Origin: Pseudomonas sp. R-28-1W-6
GTDB lineage: Bacteria > Pseudomonadota > Gammaproteobacteria > Pseudomonadales > Pseudomonadaceae
Direction: 5' to 3'
DNA: 64,000 nucleotides
Assembly: GCF_009799925.1 (NCBI RefSeq)
Contig: NZ_WELK01000006.1
Coordinates: 120,797 to 184,796 of the forward strand
Part shown: positions 8,229 through 16,917 of the stretch, piece by piece
Position numbering within the stretch: position 1 is the first letter of the stretch
Layout of the letters: each line of letters opens with the position of its first letter
The notes under the pieces: generated by a model
The model's input: the letters and a program-made list of their open reading frames with translations, nothing else
Told to the model about the DNA's origin: nothing
Databases searched by the model: none
Position numbers and translations under genes: made by a program

Positions 8229-9480
8229 GGTTTCAACTCCAGGTGCGGGCGTTGCATGGGCAGCAGGCCCTGCGGACGCCAGATCATCATCAGTACCATC
8301 AGGGCGCCGAACATCAGCATGCGGTACTCGCTGAACTCGCGCATCAGCTCCGGCAGCAGGATCATCACCACCGCGGCGAGGATGATGCCCAGTTGCGAGC
8401 CCATGCCACCGAGCACGACGATGGCGAGGATGGTCGCCGATTCGATGAAGGTGAACGATTCAGGCGTGACCAGGCCCTGGCGCGCGGCGAAGAAGCTGCC
8501 GGCGAAACCGGCGAAGCAGGCGCCGAGGGTGAAGGCCGAGAGCTTGATGATGGTCGGGTTCATGCCCAGGGCGCGGCAGGCGATCTCGTCTTCGCGCAGG
8601 GCTTCCCAGGCCCGGCCGATCGGCATGCGCAGCAGGCGGTTGATCACGAACAGGGTCAGCAGCACCAGCAGCAGGGCGATCAGGTAGAGGAAGATCACCT
8701 TGTTGATGCCGTTGTAGGCCACGCCGAAGAACTCGTGGAAGGTCTGCATGCCTTCGGCGGCGCGGCGCTCGAAGGACAGGCCGAACAGGCTCGGTTTCTC
8801 GATGTTGCTGATGCCGTTGGGGCCGCCGGTGATCTCGGTCATGTTGCGCAGCAGGATGCGGATGATCTCGCCGAAACCGAGGGTGACGATGGCCAGGTAG
8901 TCGCCCCTCAGGCGCAGCACCGGGAAGCCCAGGATGAAGCCGAAGAAAGCCGCCATCAGGCCGGCGATCGGCAGGCACACCCAGAAGCCCAGGCCGTAGT
9001 AGTGCGACAGCAGCGCATAGCTGTAGGCGCCCACGGCGTAGAAGCCGACGTAACCCAGATCGAGCAGGCCGGCCAGGCCGACCACGATGTTCAGGCCGAG
9101 GCCGAGCATCACGTAGATCAGGATCAGGGTGGCGATGTCCACCGCGCCGCGGCTGCCGAAGAACGGCCAGGCCAGGCCGACCACGATCAGGCCCAGCACC
9201 AGCCAGCGCTGGGTCGAGGGCAGGGTGAGGAAGCTGCTGGTGCGTGCCGGCATGCTCGGCAGCGAAGGCACCTGGGCCCAGGCCGCGCTGACCTGGCCGC
9301 GGAACAGCTGCCAGAAGAACATGGCGATGGCGCAGCCGGCGATGGTCCAGAGGATGGCCGGGCTGGCGCCGTGCACTTCCAGCTTGATGCCGACGGTGGT
9401 CAGCTTCAGGCCGAGCACCGGGTAGGCCACGGCCAGCACCAGCAGGGCGCTGAAGAAGGCGGTCTTGAGGTTCTTGGCAA

Positions 9481-9484
<4 letters not shown>
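8225..9484 (-). CDS. livM: Branched-chain amino-acid ABC permease LivM (BraE)
   Basis: A 419-residue integral membrane permease with about ten membrane segments and an N-terminal extension of two helices, as in LivM of proteobacteria. The EAA-type cytoplasmic loop is visible as [18 protein letters not shown]. It pairs with LivH to form the channel. It overlaps livH and livG by four bases on each side. Confidence 0.93.
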
Positions 9485-10404
<920 letters not shown>

Positions 10405-10478
10405 TGCCTAGCTCCTGGGTCGCTACGCAAGGCGGCGCTTGTGGCGCAGCGTAAGACCGGGATTCTTCGAATAAACAA

Positions 10479-10502
10479 AGCCCACTGCGTTTGCAGTGGG
10501 CT
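10479..10502 (-). terminator. Intergenic hairpin between braC and livH
   Basis: A perfect ten-base stem AGCCCACTGC / GCAGTGGGCT with loop GTTT. On the minus strand it is followed by TTGTTTATTC, a weak U tract. It lies just after the braC stop and before livH, a position where a partial terminator or mRNA-stabilising hairpin commonly gives excess binding protein over membrane subunits. Confidence 0.7.
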
Positions 10503-10521
10503 CTGGGTTCAGGCGGGAAGC

Positions 10522-11643
10522 TTACTTCGCTTCGGTTTTGGTGCCGTCCTGGTGCCACTCGTAGACCACGAAGCTGAAGTCCTTCAGATCGCCCTTCTCG
10601 TCGAAGGCCAGGCTACCGGTGGGGGTGTCGAAGCTGTTGCTGCGCAGCGCGGCCGCGACCTTGGCGGTGTCGGTGTCGCCGGCTTTCTGGATGCCTTCGG
10701 CAATCACCTGCACGGCGGCGTAGGCCGGGAACACGAACGGGCCGCTCGGGTCCTGGTTCTTGGCCTTGAAGCCGGCGACCAGCGCCTGGTTCTTCGGATC
10801 CTGGTCGAAGGACTTCGGCAGGGTCACCAGCAGGCCTTCGGAAGCCGGGCCGGCGATGGCGGAGATTTCCTTGTTGCCGACGCCTTCCGGGCCCATGAAC
10901 TTGATGGTCAGGCCTTTTTCCTTGGTCTGGCGCAGCAGCAGGCCCAGTTCCGGGTGGTAGCCGCCGTAGTAGACGAAGTCGACGCCGGCTTGCTTGAGCT
11001 TGGCGATCAGGGCGGAGAAGTCCTTGTCGCCGGCGTTGATGCCTTCGAACATGGCGACCTTGGTGCCTTTGCCTTCCAGGGTCTGCTTGACCGCGGTGGC
11101 GATGCCTTCACCGTATTGCTGCTTGTCGTGGATCACGGCCACGGTTTTCGGCTTGATGTGGTCGGCAATGAAGTTGCCGGCGGTCGGGCCCTGCAGGCTG
11201 TCCAGGCCGATGGTGCGGAACACCAGCTGGTAGCCGCGCGAGGTGATGTCCGGGCTGGTGGACGCCGCGGTAATCATCAGGATGCCTTCGTCTTCGTAAA
11301 TGTCCGACGCCGGCTGAGTGGAGCTGGAGCAGAGGTGGCCAACCACGAACTTGACTTCGTCGTTGACGATCTTGTTGGCCACGGCCACGGCCTGTTTCGG
11401 GTCGCAGGCGTCGTCGTACTTGATGCCTTCGAGCATTGCGCCGTTAACCCCGCCGGCCTTGTTGATCTGCTCGATGGCCATTTCGGCACCGATGAACTGC
11501 ATCTCGCCATACTGGGCAACGGCACCGGTAACCGGGCCTGCCAGAGCGATTTTGATGGTATCAGCTGCCATCGAATAGCTGGTCATACCAGCCAGAGCCA
11601 TGGCGGCGAACAGCTTGGATACGTGCTTGCTAGCCTTGTTCAT
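10522..11643 (-). CDS. braC: Branched-chain amino-acid ABC transporter substrate-binding protein (BraC)
   Basis: A 373-residue periplasmic type I binding protein. The N-terminus has a Sec signal peptide ending near SMAADT, followed by TIKIALAGPVTGAVAQYGEMQF, as in BraC/LivJ. Later motifs include the two-Cys loop (DACDPKQA and VGHLCSSST) and the DITSRGYQLVFRT region. It should bind Leu, Ile, Val and possibly Ala or Thr. A GAGTGGAGC ribosome-binding site precedes the ATG. It is the first gene of the importer operon. Confidence 0.93.
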   Translation of the reverse strand: MNKASKHVSKLFAAMALAGMTSYSMAADTIKIALAGPVTGAVAQYGEMQFIGAEMAIEQINKAGGVNGAMLEGIKYDDACDPKQAVAVANKIVNDEVKFVVGHLCSSSTQPASDIYEDEGILMITAASTSPDITSRGYQLVFRTIGLDSLQGPTAGNFIADHIKPKTVAVIHDKQQYGEGIATAVKQTLEGKGTKVAMFEGINAGDKDFSALIAKLKQAGVDFVYYGGYHPELGLLLRQTKEKGLTIKFMGPEGVGNKEISAIAGPASEGLLVTLPKSFDQDPKNQALVAGFKAKNQDPSGPFVFPAYAAVQVIAEGIQKAGDTDTAKVAAALRSNSFDTPTGSLAFDEKGDLKDFSFVVYEWHQDGTKTEAK

Positions 11644-11966
11644 AGTGCTCCACTCTTTATTGGTGTTTTTCGTTGTTGTAATCCATGCGGCCAGGGCTGC
11701 AGGACCGGTTCAGTTTCCCCGGCCACACCCCCGGCAACTGTACCGGGGCAGTGTAGAACTCCATTTCCTGCCTTGAAAAGCGGGCAGCCTGGAGGGGACA
11801 GGGGGTGTGTCGCTTAAATGAAACAAACGTACAGAATAACGGCGTGGTTTTGCCTGACTGGAGAGTCGTCGTTCAACGGCTAGGTTTTACGGCTGACTTG
11901 TCTGTCGAGGTGCCGACGCTATCATGGCCCCGCACCTTCAACCAGATGCTCTTAAACAGGCCAGTC
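11644..11966. other. Divergent intergenic region between braC and the DUF2288 gene
   Basis: No gene is credible here. It holds the braC leader on the minus side and a plausible plus-strand promoter at 11898-11925. An in-frame extension of the DUF2288 gene back to 11805 is possible but lacks family support. Confidence 0.6.
11898..11925 (+). promoter_or_regulatory. Candidate sigma-70 promoter for the DUF2288 gene
   Basis: TTGTCT at 11898-11903, a 16-base spacer, and TATCAT at 11920-11925. It is placed about 40 bases before the ATG at 11967. The match is by eye and moderate. Confidence 0.4.
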
Positions 11967-12284
11967 ATGACAGAACAACCTAGCACCCTCTATGCCAAGC
12001 TGCTTGGCGAAACCGCGCCGATCACCTGGCAGGAACTGCAGCCTTTCTTCGCCCGCGGAGCCCTGCTGTGGGTCGACGGCGCCCAGGATCTGGTCGAAGT
12101 GGCGCTGGCCGTGGCCGAGGATGATCAGGCCAAGGTGGCCGCCTGGCTGCAGGCCGGCCTGCTGGCCAAGGTCGAGGAAACCCGCGCCGAGGATCTGCTG
12201 GCCCGCGACCCGCAACTGTGGGCGGTGGTCGTTGCCCCCTGGGTGCTGGTTCAGGAGCGCAGCACGGCCCCGACCGTGCATTGA
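11967..12284 (+). CDS. DUF2288 family protein
   Basis: A 105-residue cytosolic protein. The segments LYAKLLGETAPITWQELQPFFA, GALLWVDGAQDLVEVALAVAEDD and DPQLWAVVVAPWVLVQE are the conserved core of DUF2288, a small gamma-proteobacterial family of unknown role. ATG 11967 is chosen because it gives family length. No functional partner is evident from the neighbours. Confidence 0.85.
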   Translation: MTEQPSTLYAKLLGETAPITWQELQPFFARGALLWVDGAQDLVEVALAVAEDDQAKVAAWLQAGLLAKVEETRAEDLLARDPQLWAVVVAPWVLVQERSTAPTVH

Positions 12285-12350
12285 CGGCCGGGCGCGAGAA
12301 GCGTGCCCAGTCAGCTGAGCTGAAGGTTACGGACCCCAAGGAGCATTGCC

Positions 12351-12710
12351 ATGTTTGAACCCGGCCATCTGCACAGAAGCCATCTGCCCGGTCAGCTGCT
12401 GTTCGCCATCGATATCTTCTATGAGGTGCGCCAGGATCCCAAGGAGGGGGCGATGCTGCACTTTCGCATGGTCGGCGAGATCGAAGGCAAGGCGTTTTGC
12501 GAGGAGTTCGACCTGCACCGCGATACGGCCTTCAACTTCGCCAGCGTGCTGACGCGAGTGGCGGCCAAGCACGGCCTGCCGACCAGTCACAACCTGATCA
12601 TGCACGGCCATGCCGAGTTCGACCGGATGTATCAGGACATCCGCGACAAGCTCGGCGCCCACCCCGGCGACCCGGTCAACTTCGACCACCTGGCCAAGGA
12701 TGGCTTCTAG
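12351..12710 (+). CDS. DUF5064-like Pseudomonas protein
   Basis: A 119-residue soluble protein beginning MFEPGHLHRSHLPGQ, a start I associate with the Pseudomonas DUF5064 family. It is beta-rich in the middle (MLHFRMVGEIEGKAFCEEFDL) and helical at the end. AAGGAG lies eight bases before the ATG, an excellent ribosome-binding site. No catalytic motif or signal peptide is seen, and the function is unknown. Confidence 0.75.
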   Translation: MFEPGHLHRSHLPGQLLFAIDIFYEVRQDPKEGAMLHFRMVGEIEGKAFCEEFDLHRDTAFNFASVLTRVAAKHGLPTSHNLIMHGHAEFDRMYQDIRDKLGAHPGDPVNFDHLAKDGF

Positions 12711-12719
12711 TTGGCCTTG

Positions 12720-12739
12720 AGCCCCTCATCGGGCTTTAT
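12720..12739 (+). terminator. Short hairpin after the DUF5064-like gene
   Basis: AGCCC, loop CTCATC, GGGCT, then TTTAT, starting ten bases after the stop codon. The stem is short, so this is a weak intrinsic terminator candidate. Confidence 0.45.
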
Positions 12740-12740
12740 G

Positions 12741-12800
12741 TAGGAGCGGCTTTAGCCGCGATGCGGGCCACGCAGAAGCATCGCGGCTAAAGCCGCTCCC
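12741..12800. repeat. REP-type palindrome (GGAGCGGCTTTAGCCGCGAT)
   Basis: Arms TAGGAGCGGCTTTAGCCGCG and CGCGGCTAAAGCCGCTCCCA are inverted around a spacer of about 20 bases. It is a sister of the element at 6623-6696. Confidence 0.85.
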
Positions 12801-12931
12801 ACGCACATCCAATCCGGAGCCTTTTCAGCGGCCCACCAGCCCGCCGGCCAGGCCACGGGCTGGGCCCGGGCCGCCCAATCCCATGATGGGTGCGGTTAAA
12901 CTAGCACCACGATCTTGTGCTGGAGCCCGCT

Positions 12932-13822
12932 ATGTCCACTTCTCTGCCCGCCCTGGCCTTCGCCGGTATCGGCCTGATGGGGTTGCCCATGACCCGTCGC
13001 CTGCTCGCCGCGGGCTACCCGCTGCGGGTGTGGAACCGTTCGCCGGATAAATGCCAGCGGCTGCTCGACCTGGGCGCGCAACCCGCATCGGCGCCGCTGC
13101 AGCTGTGCAGTGAGGCCGATATCGTCATGCTCTGCCTGGCCGATACGGCCGCGGTGCGTGAGGTGGTATTCGGCCCCGGCGGCATCGTCGAAGGAGCCAG
13201 GGCCGGGCAGCTGCTGGTCGACTTTTCCAGCCTGGAGCCCGCCGCGACCCGCGAGATGGCGGCGGAGCTGGAGCGCCGTACCGGCATGCGCTGGGTCGAT
13301 GCGCCGGTATCCGGCGGCACGCCCGGTGCGGAAGCCGGTAGCCTGGCGATCATGGCAGGTGGGCGGGTCGATGACATCGAGCGCATCCGCCCGATCCTGG
13401 TGCACCTGGGCCAGCGGCTGACCCGCATGGGGGAGGTGGGCGCCGGGCAGGTGACCAAGGTGTGCAACCAGATGATCGTCGCCTGCAATGCCCTGGTGAT
13501 CGCCGAAGTGGTCGCCCTGGCCGAGCAGGCGGGCGTCGACGCCAGTCTGCTCGCGCCGGCCCTGGCCGGCGGCTTCGCCGACTCCAGGCCGCTGCAGATC
13601 CTGGCGCCGCAGATGGCCGAGAGCCGCTTCGAGCCGATCAAATGGCATGTGCGCACCCTGCTCAAAGATCTCGACACCGCCACCAAGCTGTCCCGCGAGC
13701 AGGGCAGTGCCACCCCCATGAGCGGCCTGGCGGCCCAACTGCTGCGCCTGCATGGCAGCCAGGGCCATCTCGAACATGACCCGGCGACGCTGGTGCAGCT
13801 CTATCGCGAGGCTGACGCATGA
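12932..13822 (+). CDS. Beta-hydroxyacid dehydrogenase family protein (GlxR-like)
   Basis: A 296-residue member of the 3-hydroxyisobutyrate / tartronate-semialdehyde reductase family. The NAD(P)-binding motif near the start is FAGIGLMGLPMTRRLLAAGY, followed by VWNRSPDK. The substrate-binding motif DAPVSGGTPGAEAGSLAIM and the catalytic Lys in GAGQVTKVCNQM are intact. With the hydroxypyruvate-isomerase-like gene overlapping it downstream, a role in glyoxylate or tartronate-semialdehyde metabolism is likely, though no glyoxylate carboligase is nearby. The ATG at 12932 fits the family N-terminus better than the in-frame ATG at 12917. Confidence 0.85.
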   Translation: MSTSLPALAFAGIGLMGLPMTRRLLAAGYPLRVWNRSPDKCQRLLDLGAQPASAPLQLCSEADIVMLCLADTAAVREVVFGPGGIVEGARAGQLLVDFSSLEPAATREMAAELERRTGMRWVDAPVSGGTPGAEAGSLAIMAGGRVDDIERIRPILVHLGQRLTRMGEVGAGQVTKVCNQMIVACNALVIAEVVALAEQAGVDASLLAPALAGGFADSRPLQILAPQMAESRFEPIKWHVRTLLKDLDTATKLSREQGSATPMSGLAAQLLRLHGSQGHLEHDPATLVQLYREADA

Positions 13823-14607
13823 AGATCGCTGCGAACATTTCCATGCTGTTCACCGAACTGCCGTTGCTCGAACGGGTCCAGGCCGCGGCGGCGGCGGGTT
13901 TCGACGGGGTGGAAATCCAGTTTCCCTACGACGTGCCGGCGATCGCCCTGAAGGAAGCCCTGGAGCGCGCCGGCATGCCGCTGGTGCTGATCAACCTGCC
14001 GGCCGCAGACTTGATGAGCGGCGGGCCCGGCCTGGCGGCGGTGCCCGCACGCCAGGCCGAATTCGATGCGGCGCTGCAGGAGGCGCTGACTTATGCTGCC
14101 ATGGCCCGGCCAATGTGTGTCAACGTGTTGCCGGGCCGGTTGGCCGACGGGGTTTCCCGCGAACAGGCGCTGGCGACCCTGGCCGCCAATTTGCATAAGG
14201 CTGCAGAGGCTTTTCAGGTGCTGGGTATTCGCGTGCTGAGCGAGGCGATCAACCCGCTGGACATGCCTGGCTTCCTGATCAACACCCCCGAGCATCTCGA
14301 CGAGCTGCTACGAGCGGTGGATCACCCGAACTGCCTGGCGCAGTTTGACCTCTACCATATGGATCGGCAAGGGTTGGATATTGAGGCAGGGATCCGTTTG
14401 CTGACCGGGCGTATAGGGCATGTGCAGTTTGCCGATTGCCCTGGGCGAGGCGAGCCGGGGAGTGGGGCGTTGGATTTTTCAGTGTTGTTCGAGGGGTTGC
14501 AAAACAGCGGGTATGGCGCATGGCTGGGGGCCGAGTACAAGCCGACTAAGCCGATGGTCGAATCGCTGGGGTGGATGGCCCTTTGGCACGATGCTTACGA
14601 CGTATGA
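13819..14607 (+). CDS. hyi: Hydroxypyruvate isomerase family TIM-barrel protein
   Basis: A 262-residue xylose-isomerase-like TIM barrel. The start MKIAANISMLFTELPLLERV and the segments GFDGVEIQFPYD, LSEAINPLDMPGFLINT, QFDLYHMDRQ and HVQFADCPGRGEPGSGALDF are those of Hyi/OtnI proteins, including the metal-binding Glu, Asp, His and Glu positions. It should interconvert hydroxypyruvate and tartronate semialdehyde, or a related 3-oxo sugar acid. Its start overlaps the reductase stop. Base composition drops noticeably over the last 250 bases, at the edge of the polysaccharide island. Confidence 0.82.
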   Translation: MKIAANISMLFTELPLLERVQAAAAAGFDGVEIQFPYDVPAIALKEALERAGMPLVLINLPAADLMSGGPGLAAVPARQAEFDAALQEALTYAAMARPMCVNVLPGRLADGVSREQALATLAANLHKAAEAFQVLGIRVLSEAINPLDMPGFLINTPEHLDELLRAVDHPNCLAQFDLYHMDRQGLDIEAGIRLLTGRIGHVQFADCPGRGEPGSGALDFSVLFEGLQNSGYGAWLGAEYKPTKPMVESLGWMALWHDAYDV

Positions 14608-15113
14608 TCTTCGCCCATTTGCATTGCATCGGTGCCAATCGAGTGAGTGTTGAGCAGCTTTTTCATGGTGGCAAATTGACGTCATTCGCCTGTCAAGTCT
14701 TGAGATTAATTAAATCCTTGGCAGAATTCTCATCTCTAGGCGGTGGCGTTGCTTGTGCCAGCAGGGATGATCGTTTTTTTCTTTTGGAGCCTATAGCCTG
14801 TCACATCCCCGCAATCGCCAACCCCGCTTTCAGGTGCCCTCCGCGTTGTAAGCCGCGTCTAGAGCTTCACGCAGAACGGAACCTGCTCAATAAAAATAAT
14901 AATTTCCTGCGTTTCTGTTGCCATCGAACGCCTCCGCAGCATGCGCTAGCAGGGGTGAACGGCTAGTCTGCTTGCTTGGGTCTATGTGGGACTGATTGGT
15001 CATTTTGCGGCTGCTTGGCCTTTCTGTTTGGTGCCGAACTACGCGATGCTTTGCCTGTCGCATCGGGCACCCTAACTATCGTTTCTTGGCGTTTCCTTAG
15101 CGCCAGCTAAAGC
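14608..15113. other. Non-coding boundary region before the polysaccharide island
   Basis: About 500 bases with lower GC than the flank and no credible gene. Frames across it lack a ribosome-binding site and family-like sequence. It probably holds the promoter of wzz and the island. GGCGGTGGCGT at 14739-14749 is one base off the RfaH ops element (GGCGGTAGCGT), but a full JUMPstart sequence was not found. Confidence 0.5.
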
Positions 15114-15128
15114 ATGGCGGGAGTCTTT

Positions 15129-16412
15129 GTGAACTCGAATCAACCCTTGAACCTCACTGGTTCAGATGAAATCGATCTTATCGAGCTGTTTCAGTCTCTC
15201 TGGGCTCAGAAGTGGCTGATTTCCGGGGCGGCGGCCGTAGTGGCTGCCGCTGCTGGCGCTTATGCGTTCCTCGTCACTCCCGTCTACGAGGTGCAGAGCT
15301 TGCTAAGGCCGGCACTGATCAAGGACCTCGATGAGCTGAATGGCACGGCTGTCTATACCCTCACTCCAGCGGATGCCCTGAAAAAAGTGGGCGCATCGCT
15401 TGACTCTTACGAAACGCGCCTGGGCTTCTTTCAGGCCAACAAGAGCCTGTTTGAAGGGCTGGTAAAGCCGGATAGAAGCCTGGAGCAGGCATTTGAAGAA
15501 TTCAGTCGTGAACAGTTCGTTTTGCTAAAGCCTGACCCCAAGAAGCCAGACAATCTGTCGGACTATGTCGGCATCCAGATTAGCTACCCGGAAGACCTGG
15601 ACGGGGTGGCTATCACCAACGGGCTGGTGGCCTACGCGATAAATGCAGAACGGGAGCGTATCGCTGCCGACTTCCAAGTGGTCATAGCCAACCGTTTAAG
15701 CGCGGTGGAGCGGCAGATCAAGGCGGCGCGAGCAAATTACGAGGCGGATAAAGCCTCCAGCATCGCCCAGCTCAAAGAAGCGGACTCGCTCAAGCGGGCA
15801 GAGCTGCAGGACGAGCTCCGTGCTTTGCGCCAACAGCTCAGAACCAAGCGCATGAATCGTATCGCCCAGCTGGATGAGGCCATCGCTATTGCCACGTCTC
15901 TCGGCATCAGCAAACCCACTACGCCGGCGGCGATGGGTGATGAGGGGCGCGCTGCTCAAGGGCAGGGCAGTGTGATCCGCACTGAAGTGAATAACCAGCA
16001 GATCCCGCTTTATTTCATGGGTGCCGAAACCCTGCAGGCCGAGCGTGATGCGCTGAAAGCACGGAGTTCGGATGACTTCACTGAGCCGCGCATTGCCGAA
16101 ATTGCCAAGGAACTCAAGTTGCTTGAGCAGAACCGCAAGATTGAAGTGTTGAAGAACCGCAAGGATGAGGATCTGTTCCTCAAGCAGTTGGCCCAGTTGC
16201 GTGAGGAGGAAGCACGCTTGAAGGGGCTCGACTTGGATCTCTCGGCTCTCACTCTCGCGCGGGTGGATCAACCTGCTGTCCAGCCATTAAAACCCAAAGA
16301 ACCAAAGAAAGTATTGATAATTACTCTTGGTTTTATTCTGGGTAGCATGCTTGGTCTGTTCGTGGCACTGATTCGCTCAATGCTGGTCAAACGCTCCACG
16401 AAGGAAGTCTGA
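15129..16412 (+). CDS. wzz: Chain-length determinant protein Wzz
   Basis: A 427-residue polysaccharide co-polymerase. After the motif DEIDLIELFQSLWAQKWLI comes the first membrane segment. A long, charged, coiled-coil-rich periplasmic region follows, then a Pro/Lys-rich stretch (QPLKPKEPKKV) and the C-terminal membrane segment. This is the standard Wzz plan; it sets O-antigen modal length with Wzy. GTG 15129 is chosen because GGGAG lies five bases upstream, whereas the in-frame ATG at 15114 has no good site. It is the first gene of the island. Confidence 0.9.
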   Translation: MNSNQPLNLTGSDEIDLIELFQSLWAQKWLISGAAAVVAAAAGAYAFLVTPVYEVQSLLRPALIKDLDELNGTAVYTLTPADALKKVGASLDSYETRLGFFQANKSLFEGLVKPDRSLEQAFEEFSREQFVLLKPDPKKPDNLSDYVGIQISYPEDLDGVAITNGLVAYAINAERERIAADFQVVIANRLSAVERQIKAARANYEADKASSIAQLKEADSLKRAELQDELRALRQQLRTKRMNRIAQLDEAIAIATSLGISKPTTPAAMGDEGRAAQGQGSVIRTEVNNQQIPLYFMGAETLQAERDALKARSSDDFTEPRIAEIAKELKLLEQNRKIEVLKNRKDEDLFLKQLAQLREEEARLKGLDLDLSALTLARVDQPAVQPLKPKEPKKVLIITLGFILGSMLGLFVALIRSMLVKRSTKEV

Positions 16413-16917
16413 GTTCCCTTGCACGCTATTACCTCAATCATGAATTCCCCATCTGGCTGTAAATGGACGGGGTGGTGTCGCGATTTCCCCAACTGAGGGT
16501 AACGAGCCATAAGCAGTCCGGCCTGCGTCAAGCCTATGGCATCCGTGGCCCACTTGGCGCTGAATTCAACGAAGGTATCGCCTGTGGCATCGGTCGTATC
16601 TTCACCAGCAGCGGCAAGAGCAATTATAGGAGCGCGACAGCAAGGTGCTGATCCAGGCGGTGAAGGAACATTATGCGGCGCATGATTCCAAGGTGGTATC
16701 TACCGATGGGCTAAGCCTGGAGTTGGCGGGCTGACGGATGAATGTGAGGGCGTCGAATACCGAACCGTTGATATCCGCTGGATATTGAGGCGCCTAGTAA
16801 CTCGCGTAGGTACGTAGAGCAGTTAAGCACAACCGGACGCTTGATTGGCCGCGCCTGACAAAGTGTAGATATAGTAATTTCGATACTTTTTTGGTTTTTA
16901 GGAAAGGAAAATTATCA
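16413..16917. other. Gap between wzz and the epimerase gene
   Basis: About 500 bases with no intact gene. Its middle carries the decayed phosphomannomutase described at 16505-16790. The last 100 bases are AT-rich and lead into the ribosome-binding site (AGGAAAGGAAAA) of the next gene, so a promoter there is plausible. Confidence 0.6.
16505..16790 (+). pseudogene. Remnant of a phosphomannomutase gene (ManB/AlgC/RfbK type)
   Basis: Two pieces in different frames match opposite ends of the enzyme. From about 16530 the translation reads QAYGIRGPLGAEFNEGIACG, close to the N-terminal AYDIRGxLGxELNEDIAYRIGR block. From about 16635 another frame reads VLIQAVKEHYAAHD, then TDGLSLELAG, a stop, then RMNVRASNTEPL. 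That matches the C-terminal phosphate-binding TDGLSxEFAGWRxNVRASNTEPL block, with the Trp codon turned into TGA. Roughly the central 350 codons are gone. The enzyme would have fed ManC downstream; a chromosomal AlgC outside the window could replace it. Confidence 0.75.

Noticed and set aside
11641..11690. Possible sigma-70 promoter TTACAA...TAAAGA just before braC
   Set aside because: The -10 candidate would lie only about 14 bases before the ATG, leaving no room for the ribosome-binding site that is clearly present.
14739..14749. GGCGGTGGCGT resembling the RfaH ops element upstream of wzz
   Set aside because: One mismatch to GGCGGTAGCGT and no surrounding JUMPstart sequence. An 11-base near match is expected by chance in GC-rich DNA, and I know of no clear RfaH in Pseudomonas.
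14571..14966. 131-codon open frame after the hydroxypyruvate isomerase gene
   Set aside because: It overlaps the 3' end of that gene, has no ribosome-binding site, and its Cys/Arg-rich composition does not look like a protein.
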